Source: Albugo candida
Lineage: Eukaryota; Oomycota; Peronosporomycetes; Albuginales; Albuginaceae
Direction: 5' to 3'
Assembly (NCBI GenBank): GCA_905220665.1
Contig: CAJNAR010000015.1
Span: 248,001-312,000, forward strand
DNA length: 64,000 nt
Shown here piece by piece: positions 10,597 through 20,643 of the stretch. Within the stretch, counting starts at the first letter, position 1; each line of letters begins with the position of its first letter. A program made the translations under genes and the position numbers. The notes beneath the pieces are model-generated. The model was not told the DNA's origin, did no database searches, and saw only the letters and a list, made by a program, of their open reading frames with translations.

Positions 10597-13500
10597 TAAT
10601 GATATATGTGGTTACACCAAGTAAGGTGAATGCATAATTGGATTCTGCGCACACATAAGGCTTTGTGTAATGTTGAAATGCAGAGAGGTAGGACAGTAGA
10701 GGCCTAGCTTCATAGCTTATGTCCTATTGCGCGATGATTATAGTGCGCTTTTATATATCAGCGTCGCCCGCGCTCGACCAGAACTAGCAAATTCCGTAGG
10801 ACACCGACGAGTAATCATGCGTCAAAATAGTTTTCAACGCTACCTTTTCAGCGCAAGTTGAGCTATCAAAGCGGATCGTATGTCTTTCCGCAAGTGCAAA
10901 CAGCATTAGTAACAGACGCTTCAACGGCGCATATCTCTTCATGCCGACATGCATGAAGAGCGTCAATTCTAATACAGAGAAGGTACAAGAACCCTGCTGG
11001 AGTCTCTTATGCATTAATCACTTGTGTAGAGGCAAGTTCGGGAGAAAACTTCACATGTGCATCAGGATTGCTCAAGCGGGTACATTCGATCGTGATGCTT
11101 TATTGTGAGAATTAGCCGACCTATTCAGCTCAATTTGAAGTACAATCGATCTATCAGCTCAAACCAGACCGAAAATCTCTCCCATACAATTATTACTTCG
11201 CTTTTTGAGACGATGCTCTCGCGCCGGTTGAAGGATATCAAGTTCGTTTGTACTTTTAATGGTTTCGGGTAGAGTACAACTTTGTTTTTTCTTTATTGAT
11301 TGATGCGAGTATGGCGTTTCTCAGCTTGCACCTTGCATCATCAAGTCGGAACCGCTCATCCTGATTGATGTGCCAGAGTATCGTCTCAACCCATTTCAAA
11401 TGCGATGAAGGCTTATCTAGAGGTCGATTGCGCAACATCACGCCAGATCTGAATTGATTTCCCGAACTCGGAAGGCTGTCCTTGCATTTTGCTTATCTGG
11501 CTCCAACAGATAGGTGATCTATACGGATGCGAATTTGCAGATCTAGAAATGACTCACCAGGACCTCGGTTCCCGTATGTACCAATCCCTTTCTTTTTGAC
11601 CGAATCACGGAGTTGCAGACGACCCTCTTTCAGATTTGAGATCATCTTGTACAAAGTTGATGATAGTACCGACTTAGATATCTCGCACATTATGTGTAGT
11701 CGTATCCTTAAATGAAAAATCTTCAGCAATGCCCCATCAAGGGATCCTCAATCTTGAAATTATCGTGAGAAGCATTCGCATTGGCTGTCAAGAACCGAGG
11801 GTTTGCAAAAGCCTCATGAGCGTATGTTTGTTTTTCTTGTTCGATTTCCGAAATTATTACACAGAAGTATCCATTTTACAAACAGAATCGCTGAAGCATT
11901 ACTATGTTCCCCGTGACAAATTTAACGCATTTGAGGAAGTGCAAAGATTGATAGACGATGGCGTCGAAGTAGTGCATGCTGAGGCGACACTTCTACTCGT
12001 AAGGACCTTGGTTTCCACAAATGTGCGAAGGTATTGGAAGGTTCTGACAATCAAAGCGATACATCTGGGTCCTTTGTTGGAGCCGAGTGCAAAGTGACTT
12101 TTCTCGTTTTTTGTTTCGTCTGTCCTGCATCCAACATGCGCATACGAGCGAGTGTAAATGCTTTTTTGAGCGAAAGAGTGAAATACTTGACATCAATTTC
12201 GTCTTGATGCACCGAGAGCATCATCACTTTCCATGACAACGTTGATGAGTCCAATGCAACTCATTCAGTGGTTGTGTTCATACGTCATATACGCATAACA
12301 TCACTGGTCGATCTCCCAAAAACTACATTTGTACAATTACAGATGTCTTGACATCAGCTGGGTCAATGATGATTACCTTGTGTGCTGACCCCAGGATTTC
12401 TCGAGCGTAGATTACGAATTCTTGAGATGGGATCTCCTATCCAGGTAGAGAATAACTGGATGCATGCTTTGCTATTCAGCATTCAGCTATGGTCAAGCTT
12501 TCCATTGTAGCTTACTTTCTACTAGTATCCAGCTCACTTCCATCCTCACGTTTGCATCTTGCCAAGTATGCTGATATGATGGTTATGAAGGTATCCTGAA
12601 TCAATCAACCAACTATCACCAGCGGCTTTTCTTAGCCTTTTATCGGGAGTATCAAGTCTATTCGAGCATTTACGGAACTTTAGGAATCGTATACTCATTG
12701 GTATGGCCCAGGGCGGTGTTTCCACCGCTTTTGATCATCGTCGACAGAGCGTTACACCACGACCCGATTAGATGCTTGTAGTGTACTACTTTTGAGACGC
12801 TGGACCAACCTCAAGTGGTCAATCTGAAACGAGATCATGTCATTACTAGAGCTTTAATTCGAACGACCAAAAATTTAGTCGATTTTCAGACGTACAAAAG
12901 CCTCCTTCAAACAAGAGACACTGACTTCAATAAGTTATTTGATACCCCCGTTCATTCTTTCGTGTGAGTCATATAGGAGTACAGCCTTCGTCGATCTTCT
13001 CATCTCACAACTGGCGTTTACTTTTCTCTCTCACATCGATCCTTTCATTCACCTTTGAAGCAGCATAAACACTTGAGTCAGCAGCATTTCCCGAGATTAA
13101 TCTCTTCATGTACTTTATTGCCATAGCCCTTCATATTGTCCATGTTTGTCAACCAGTCTATGAGGAGGAAGTAACGTATGAATTATCCTTAGACGGATCT
13201 GGCACATAAATGAATAACGTGCGAGTAGTATGATCTCGGAACGAATGAGGACAGCCGTCCTTACGCAGGTTTCTTTTATTTAAAGGTCCCGAAGCAGCGA
13301 AAACTTTGGAAAAAAAGGAAGCCGCTACTTTGCGTGCAGCAAGCATTTCATTCTATCTGAACGCTCAAATGCGTAATACACAATCTACAGTTCCAACATC
13401 ACTAAATGGTAGCAGATAAAATCTTTTTCTAGGCTACTGCTGTGTTCTATCTTGATCGCGTGTAATGTTTCTTAGCTACAGCTATGACAAAGGATGGGTT

Positions 13501-15055
13501 TTGTAGTTATTGCGGGATCATTGGCGCATAACGCTGCGCTGCCGTGCACGTAGCTTTTAGCGACCTAGTCGCTGTGTCGAAGTAATAACTTATGCAAAAA
13601 GTATTTTAGACTCTGCATTATCTACCTCGACAATGCCATGTTTTTGAACGTAGAATCTTCCGCAAGCTAGATTCTGATTCCGTCGTGAATTGCATTTGAT
13701 TCTATCTTTGTCTTTAACTTTTCGAAAGCAATCTCCTCAAATACATTGAAAATATGTAAAGACACGTTATGTGCAATACTTCTCCATTTGAACTGATGAT
13801 GCCAACCAATTCAGCAAAATTGACAGCTGCCATTCGGCTCCATCACAGCTTTCAAGTAGAATCAAACAATTATTAAATGCCTGACATGAGGATTTCTTGA
13901 TTTCTGGCGACAATGCAATGTGGAAGTGCTTTGGTTTCGTCCCAACTTGATAACGGTGACAGCAGTGCGTTCCCAACTGTATGTAAATCGGACTAATGAA
14001 CGGCAACCCGATCATACAATGTATGGTGCAGGGATTCACCGAAATGAAGCGAATTCAGGAAGCGCTTCTCCGGGCTGCGATGATAATGGACGGCATGTTC
14101 AGTAGAAATTTAATGTCAATCAGGAGAGGCCGGCGATAAAATAAGGGTGAACGACGAGTTATGAGCGCGAAGGTCTAAATATGTAAATATGGTGTTGGAT
14201 GCACCACATGAAGACGAGCGCACTTAGACGGCTCAACGGTGTCACAAGAATCGACTGCCGTGCAACCTCTAGCACGGGTCATTTCTATCATAATCTTTTG
14301 TGGCAGATTTGCAAGTGGTACTTTATATTCCGGGTATTGGACAAATCACATCGGTAATCCTGGCGTGTAGTTAGACAGCACGGAGACTGGCGTGAGGTTC
14401 AAAAAAATGGCTTGATTTTCATAATTGACCACAGACTGATACAAATTGTAAGAATATCGTGAAGCTGTGAAAGTCGTAATCCTTAGCATTCAATGGACGA
14501 CGAAGACTACGCATGATCATTTTCACAATAACGTTGTTCATTGAATGGGCAGGAATGCTCGACGAAAATACAAGGCAAGTTGAGGGCGGCGATGAATGGA
14601 GTCCTCATTCAATTCAAGTGAAGAAAGATGAGAATCCAGCGCTACACCGCGACTGCGGTCGGTCGACCTGAATACACGGATGATAAGAGATATCCCATCC
14701 AAACGTACTCCGTATCGTGTGAGAACGAATTTGAAATCCTGTTTCCATGCAATGACGCAAAGAGCAGGATACACGGATTTCATGTATGATCATCCAAAAT
14801 CTTTCCGAATTGCAGCGTTTAAGAATATCATTTGGCAGACATCATCGAACTCGTCGATGAAATTTCACTGTAATTATATCTTCGAGGTGCTAAATAGAAG
14901 GGGTTGCTTTGTAAAGATTGAAAGTTGAGCAGTATTCAACGCATCAGCGCTATGCCTCTTGACACATTTTGAATTAAAAAGAGTTTTGCGGACTAAGGTA
15001 GTCTTATAAGTCCTATAAAGCATTTCATCATCCGAAGGAGTTTATAGACGAACGA
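10597..15055. other. intergenic, with one weak coding-like patch
   Basis: About 4.5 kb between divergent genes (TspO-like on minus, WD40 on plus), so it contains both promoters. Most open frames are short and antisense to one another. One patch at about 11,770-12,000 (plus) looks partly coding. A canonical short intron can be drawn at 11,822-11,864 (GTATGT..CACAG, 43 bp), joining two open stretches of about 17 and 44 codons in the same frame, followed by another possible GTAAGG donor. An in-frame stop lies just upstream and I recognise no family, so it may be a remnant. I see nothing else. Confidence 0.4.
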
Positions 15056-16283
15056 ATGACTCAAATTGACAAGCGCCATGCAGATGGTGAAGCTCTGACG
15101 GAAGATGTGGTTATACATGAAAACCGATGCATAACAGAGTCGTCAGAGAAGCGCTTAACTAAACGTTGTCGATTCTCTGATATCGTTCCTGTCGACTCGC
15201 GAGCGGTGACAATCAAATCCGCAACCGATCGAACATCCAAGTTACTAGCCCCAACAATGCTTTTATCCGGTCACGATGCAGCAGTGTACTCAGTAAAGAT
15301 AGATCCGTCAGGAATGCACGTCGCGTCGGCCTCTTTTGATCAACGAATTCGTAATTTATTCATTAGTTTTATTTCTATTTGATTTCTAAGTCACGTTTGT
15401 TCAAGTGCTTTGGAACGTACACGGGGATTGTTGTAATTATGGCGTGTTACTTGGGCATAAGAACGCAGTCTTAGAGGCTGACTGGAGCTACGACAGCAGC
15501 AAGATCACATCGGCTTCAGCGGACAAAACGGTTGCTTTGTGGGATGTCGAGGTTTGCCAGCTTCACATACACTTGAGTTCAAAACTTTGATTTTGTTCAA
15601 CTTAGACGCAACAAAGGATTAAGCGATGGAAAGATCATAAAAAAGTGGTAAACAGCTGCTCATTAGTTCCAAAAGGCCCAACTCTCATTGTGAGTGGGAG
15701 CGATGATGGGACAACCAAGTTGTGGGATGCGAGACTTAAAAAACGAGCGGTCAAGACGTATGACTCTTCCTTTCAAGTTACTGCGGTATGCTTTGGGAAA
15801 GACTCCGGTCAGATCATATCGGGTGGATTGGACGGGCTGGTTCGCTGCTGGGATGTCCGCAAAGACGCGGTTTCGATGATACTCAGAGGCCATCAGGACA
15901 TTATTACTGGGCTATCCTTGAGTCCTGACGGCAATCACTTGTTGACAAATGCTATGGACTCTACGCTATACAGATGGGATCTACGGCCATATTTACCAGC
16001 AGATCAAACGTCACGATGTACAATGCACTTTGGTGGAGCAAAACACGGATTCGAACGCAATCTTATCCGCTGTGCATGGTCACATGACACTCGCTATGTT
16101 GCATCTGGTTCAGCTGATCGGAATGTTTATATATGGGACGCTGAGAGCGGTAATTTACGATATCAGCTTCCAGGCCATACAGGAAGTGTGAACGCTGTTT
16201 CCTTTCATCCGGAAGAACCTATTATCGCTTCCTGTGGAAGCGACAAAGAAATATTTTTGGGTGAATTGAGCGGCTTTGAATAG
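15056..16283 (+). CDS. SNRNP40: U5 snRNP 40 kDa WD40 subunit (SNRNP40/Prp8-binding protein)
   Basis: Three exons: 15056-15350, 15406-15551, 15606-16283 (introns 55 and 54 bp, GT..AG). They give 372 codons plus stop. The protein is a seven-blade WD40 propeller after a charged N-terminal tail of about 68 residues. Splicing restores the blade motif FDQRILLWNVHGDC across intron 1 and ALWDVET across intron 2, which fixes both junctions. Family signatures of human SNRNP40 are plain: ILLWNVxGDC, VNSC, SGSDDGTxKLWD, QIISGGxD, LLxNAMD, GSADRxVYIWD, PGHxGSVN and FHPEEPII. By homology it is the nuclear U5 snRNP component that contacts Prp8 during spliceosome assembly. The start is the ATG at 15056, the first in frame. 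It converges on the kinase gene downstream. Confidence 0.93.
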
Positions 16284-16332
16284 AGGATGCTCGCAAATTA
16301 TTGGAGCCCCTATGAATAGCTGTATTCTTTAT

Positions 16333-19300
16333 CTAGTTTACGATGCGAGGGCTGTCTGCTTCTATGCTATTTTCACGGCCCTCTGGAAGTGGAGAATTGC
16401 AAACACTTTGAATTCCCGGAATTTTTTCAAGCGCAAGTATGATCACTTTGAGTAATGACGCGCTACTGAGAAGCACTGTTTCGAGCTCAGCGCCAGATGA
16501 GCTCACTGTTCGGTGTGTGGTGCGATCTTCAATGAGAAAGTCGAACACTTGGGTGCCTTCATCTTCCATCTGTAGTCCGTACCGTTTAATCTCAAAAAAG
16601 CCACTACTGCTTTCTGAGATGACGTTGCAAATGTCTTTCAACAAGTCATGGTTCGGCAGGGCAAAGCGCCGAATCACATCATGACTCGCTCCATCAACAT
16701 TGTGTTCATGTCGTATCGGGTCTTTTGCTTTGACTTGAAGCAGAAACATCAGCGACATATCGCGCTTTGTTGTAGCTCTATCGTCTGTCTCGAACGACCC
16801 AGGATTACTTTTTACAGCTCTCGAGCATTCCAGTTGAAGTGGTGCTAACGAGTTGAGCTGTTGATTGTTACCACTACTGACACGGATCGAGCGATACAAA
16901 GGGGACGCGATACTCTGGTACACGAGACTTTGTTCGTACAATTCTTCACACCATTCAACCAGAGCATTTGCACCTGGACGATCCATTGGATTTTCTGACA
17001 GCAGTCGCTGCAGTACACTGATTAATTCCGGGCAGCGTTTGTACCATACAAATTCGGACGGGAATATGGATTCACGAGCTTTACGAAGCGTAGTAACTCG
17101 TTCCATAGTCGTCACAAACGGAGGATGACAAAGCTCGAATAAGATCATTCCCAAAGAGTACATGTCCGTCTTGGCGTTGTATCGCTTCCCTGCAACTTGT
17201 TCCGGACTCGCGTACATATACGTCCCCACGCCAGCGGTAATTTCGAGACTTTCATTGTTGTTTGTCAACGAGAATTCCTGCCACACAGAAGAGGACCGTC
17301 TCTCACCTGTTGATGCTTCCATGTTAGCGGAACTTTCGTCACCCGCACACCCCGAAGGTTGCAAATTCACATTAGTTGCATATCGGGAGAGGCCGAAATC
17401 CCCCAATTTGATCGCACCACCTTCGAGATCCGCGACGAATATGTTTGCCGGTTTCAGATCACGATGAATCAACCCGCATGAATGTACATGTGCCAACGCG
17501 CTCGAAATCTGTAGAAAAATCTTCAGCAGCTTGGACAGGTCCATGGACCTTGTGCTGATTGCCAGATAGTCTGACAAAGTTTTCCCAGCGCAATATTGCA
17601 TTTGGATGTAAAGCCAGTGATCGCATCGATCATAATTTGTAGAATCGGTATGGTCGACGATATCGCTTCGAAGCCTTGAATTCGGGACCAAAAGATCTTC
17701 TTCTTTCCATCCATCTTCCTCCTCACTTCCACGTTCCCACTCAAATCCATCATCAGCAAACTCCGACATGCTAGTGTTGTACGCCAGCTCCTTGCGTGAG
17801 ATATCCGTGATGTCCAGCACTTCCCCTGTGCGATCCAAAAGATTTTGAGATGATCGTTCCGAGCTGGAGATGTCTAAATCGAGAGACTGCTCTCGAGTTG
17901 TTTTCTTATGGTCGGTGTAAAAGACGGACGTTTCGGCGCTATGATTTTCCACTCTTTCTAACCAAGCTTGGTAATACCGAACGATGTGAGGATGATCCAA
18001 CAGCGCCAGGATTTTGACTTCCCGCAAAAACTTTTGAAGTGTTTTTGATGTCTGGTTCTTTAGATAAAGACCAACACGTTTGATCGCGTACTTGCGTCCA
18101 TCTAGGCGATTTTCAGCGAGCACGACTTGCCCGAATCCTCCTTCTCCTATCAAGGAGATTTTCACAAATTCATTCGCGAAACGACTCTGGCAAACAACTG
18201 GAAACAAAACTTGTGTCTCATCATTTGTAGGGATTTGCGGGTCATCATTTTTCGATTCGATGCTGACGGTCGAAGATACTTCGTCGTTTGATGATTCAGT
18301 GGCATTAGATTTCGAGACGGAATCGAGCTGCCGGCTGTCCTCTTCATCTTTAAGCACCAAGATCTTTTCTTCAAGAGCAATATCCTCTTCAGCCCGCATC
18401 TCACCGTCTTGTGCATCTTCACATATAAGAATCCCGTCGGTCAAAGAATGCTCAGCTGCGACGACTGAATTTGTGGCATCGAATTCATCGAAATAAATAA
18501 ATGCCGCGTTCTGCACAGAAGTCTCTTCTGACTCTATGACTCTCTCACAGTATGCGTTCTCAACACAAGTTTTGCTTTCGCTTCCATCGACAATCGACTC
18601 ATTTGACGCCATCGGTAAAGCAGGGTAGCTTTTACTTATTTGACGGGATGGTCCCTCGAGCTGTAGAACTGACACACTTTTTGAGTTTACGAGTTCTGTT
18701 TCTGCAAGTAATTTGCCTGCGACAATTGTGGCCGCTTCCGTTGCCATAACCTGAGTGAATCTCTTCATCAGTATTAGCTCAGCCTCCTCATCGACATCGT
18801 CCAGAACCGATCGACTATTTGACCCATCCCAACTGCAATCACCTCCCCTACCGGCGTCAAATCCACGAGACTCCTTGAGTGATAAAGATAGGAAAGACTG
18901 GTGAGGCTCAACCTCAACGGTCTCATTGGCGTCGAAGATATTAGAATGAGCCAGTGACGCACTCATAAATAATTGGCGACTGACCAGGCTTGAGATTGTG
19001 ATGGGCTCGACACCTGGACGCTCGATCGTAAGTTGATGCACATGACGACGTACCAATGAGTTACTTTTTTCCAGTGCTGTTGCGATACGACTTCGAGTAA
19101 ATGAAGATGATAAGCCTCGTGCATAGCAGCTCCATGCGATGAGCCCCCAGCAAAAAGATGTAACAAAAAGTATCGCTACCACATTGAAGAATGTGATAAA
19201 AAAGCCGTCATCGCCGTGATCTGTCATCCTGAATGCAAATGCGATTTCATTCAAGTTCTTGCGCGATCTCTGTAATTCCGGAGATATTGGAGGGATTGGT

Positions 19301-20643
19301 CGTGGTCTCCATTGTTTTGTGACGATGTTCCGATCCACAGAACCAGAGTGATCAGCAATGAGGCGCACACGCGAAGCTTTGTGATGGCCGAGAAAATAAC
19401 CTTTACTTTTGTCGTAGCCATCAGACTGTGCACCTAGTGCTTCTCCACCAAAATGACCATTTATCCACCCTGTGGTCTTTGAGTCAAGAAGTGGAAAGGT
19501 ACGTCGAGTGGATGTAATTCCACCCAGTCCAGGCGGACTAAGGCTGGCACTAGATGACGATTTTGCTGACAGTGTCGATGGCCCATCAACTTGCCAGTGA
19601 AAAAAAGTCTCTCCACGATTTGTATTGACACCAAAGACAGCAACAACATCGACATCGGTCATCTCGTGCTCCCAAAGCAACTTTTTGGTTTGTGGGTGAT
19701 ATGCTGCAACGATGGAGGCTTCTTTTTCCAGATCATTTTCTCCCTTTGGTAAAACAAGAATGACGGGAGTGTTCTCTGCCAGCCTTCGTTTACTCTTGTT
19801 CGAAAACGGTGGCTCCTGCATATATTCAGGTGTGCACGTTGGGACCTTACTCAGATGAAGAAAGTACTCGGATATTTTAAAGCACTTCGAAGCCGATCGA
19901 TTCCTTCCATCGATAGCTCGTGTTGAATACTCCGATCGGCCAAATATAAATGTAGCTCCTTCGTCGCTGCATGATCCTGTAAACGGCTCTATCACACCTT
20001 TCTCTACGTCTAATCCAAAAATCTTGGTGTGCTTTTCCCCCGTAAGATAAATATCGAACCACTTTGGTCTCGGACATGTACCTGAGTCTTTGGTATCCAT
20101 ATCGGGAACAATTTGTACAGGTCCGTTAGCATTGATGATGTCTACGATCGACATCTCTACTCGCTCCAGACCATTTTGTGTGAGATGGTACAGGTATCCG
20201 TCATACGAAGGCATCAGACCGGCCACAAGACTGGGGGTTGTCGCATCGGACTTTACTATCACCTCTTTGCTGGCGACATTATGACGTTTTGTTTCAGTAC
20301 CTTTGCACTGACGTTCGGCCTGATGAATGGGAGGAAAACAGCGCGAGCTTTCGATCATAGAGCCACCAGAATCAAAACTCCATGCAAAGTCGCCTGTCCA
20401 TGCATTTACACCATACACAAGTCCATCAATACCTCCAATTATTAATAAGGCATCGTTGCTCGGTCCGGTTGTTGCGATGGTATCCGGTGCGGAATAAACT
20501 GTATAAACTAATGAATTGATGCCGAATAATAGAGTGCGATATGGAGCCATTCGCATTGTGTGACCAATTTGGCTCCAAAAGCGGAGCGTGATCGCAATGA
20601 AATATGCGATTGTGAAAACGGCGTGATGAGTAATCACATTCAT
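16333..20643 (-). CDS. PERK-like ER transmembrane eIF2alpha-type kinase
   Basis: Intronless frame of 1,436 codons. Residues 1-25 form a signal peptide or anchor. The following luminal part has PQQ/beta-propeller-like repeats (about 38-100 DGLVYGVNAWTG, DFAWSFDSGG; and about 310-330) as in PERK and IRE1 stress sensors. One transmembrane helix lies at about 480-504. The cytosolic kinase spans about 825-1235: glycine loop GEGGFG from 833, catalytic Lys855, HRD 1060-1062, DFG 1082-1084 and SPE 1146-1148. An acidic, serine-rich kinase insert of about 110 residues (895-1005) separates N and C lobes, a hallmark of eIF2alpha kinases. No IRE1-type RNase (KEN) domain follows. By family it would phosphorylate eIF2alpha during ER stress and lower translation. 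A C-terminal region of about 200 residues (1236-1436), partly folded-looking from 1300, is not part of standard PERK and is unrecognised. Confidence 0.85.
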   Translation of the reverse strand: MNVITHHAVFTIAYFIAITLRFWSQIGHTMRMAPYRTLLFGINSLVYTVYSAPDTIATTGPSNDALLIIGGIDGLVYGVNAWTGDFAWSFDSGGSMIESSRCFPPIHQAERQCKGTETKRHNVASKEVIVKSDATTPSLVAGLMPSYDGYLYHLTQNGLERVEMSIVDIINANGPVQIVPDMDTKDSGTCPRPKWFDIYLTGEKHTKIFGLDVEKGVIEPFTGSCSDEGATFIFGRSEYSTRAIDGRNRSASKCFKISEYFLHLSKVPTCTPEYMQEPPFSNKSKRRLAENTPVILVLPKGENDLEKEASIVAAYHPQTKKLLWEHEMTDVDVVAVFGVNTNRGETFFHWQVDGPSTLSAKSSSSASLSPPGLGGITSTRRTFPLLDSKTTGWINGHFGGEALGAQSDGYDKSKGYFLGHHKASRVRLIADHSGSVDRNIVTKQWRPRPIPPISPELQRSRKNLNEIAFAFRMTDHGDDGFFITFFNVVAILFVTSFCWGLIAWSCYARGLSSSFTRSRIATALEKSNSLVRRHVHQLTIERPGVEPITISSLVSRQLFMSASLAHSNIFDANETVEVEPHQSFLSLSLKESRGFDAGRGGDCSWDGSNSRSVLDDVDEEAELILMKRFTQVMATEAATIVAGKLLAETELVNSKSVSVLQLEGPSRQISKSYPALPMASNESIVDGSESKTCVENAYCERVIESEETSVQNAAFIYFDEFDATNSVVAAEHSLTDGILICEDAQDGEMRAEEDIALEEKILVLKDEEDSRQLDSVSKSNATESSNDEVSSTVSIESKNDDPQIPTNDETQVLFPVVCQSRFANEFVKISLIGEGGFGQVVLAENRLDGRKYAIKRVGLYLKNQTSKTLQKFLREVKILALLDHPHIVRYYQAWLERVENHSAETSVFYTDHKKTTREQSLDLDISSSERSSQNLLDRTGEVLDITDISRKELAYNTSMSEFADDGFEWERGSEEEDGWKEEDLLVPNSRLRSDIVDHTDSTNYDRCDHWLYIQMQYCAGKTLSDYLAISTRSMDLSKLLKIFLQISSALAHVHSCGLIHRDLKPANIFVADLEGGAIKLGDFGLSRYATNVNLQPSGCAGDESSANMEASTGERRSSSVWQEFSLTNNNESLEITAGVGTYMYASPEQVAGKRYNAKTDMYSLGMILFELCHPPFVTTMERVTTLRKARESIFPSEFVWYKRCPELISVLQRLLSENPMDRPGANALVEWCEELYEQSLVYQSIASPLYRSIRVSSGNNQQLNSLAPLQLECSRAVKSNPGSFETDDRATTKRDMSLMFLLQVKAKDPIRHEHNVDGASHDVIRRFALPNHDLLKDICNVISESSSGFFEIKRYGLQMEDEGTQVFDFLIEDRTTHRTVSSSGAELETVLLSSASLLKVIILALEKIPGIQSVCNSPLPEGRENSIEADSPRIVN

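Noticed and set aside
10784..10942. 52-codon minus frame beginning MKRYAPLKRLLLMLFALA, resembling a small secreted protein
   Set aside because: The hydrophobic stretch is short, no effector motif is visible, the frame lies within a longer open frame, and nothing else supports it.
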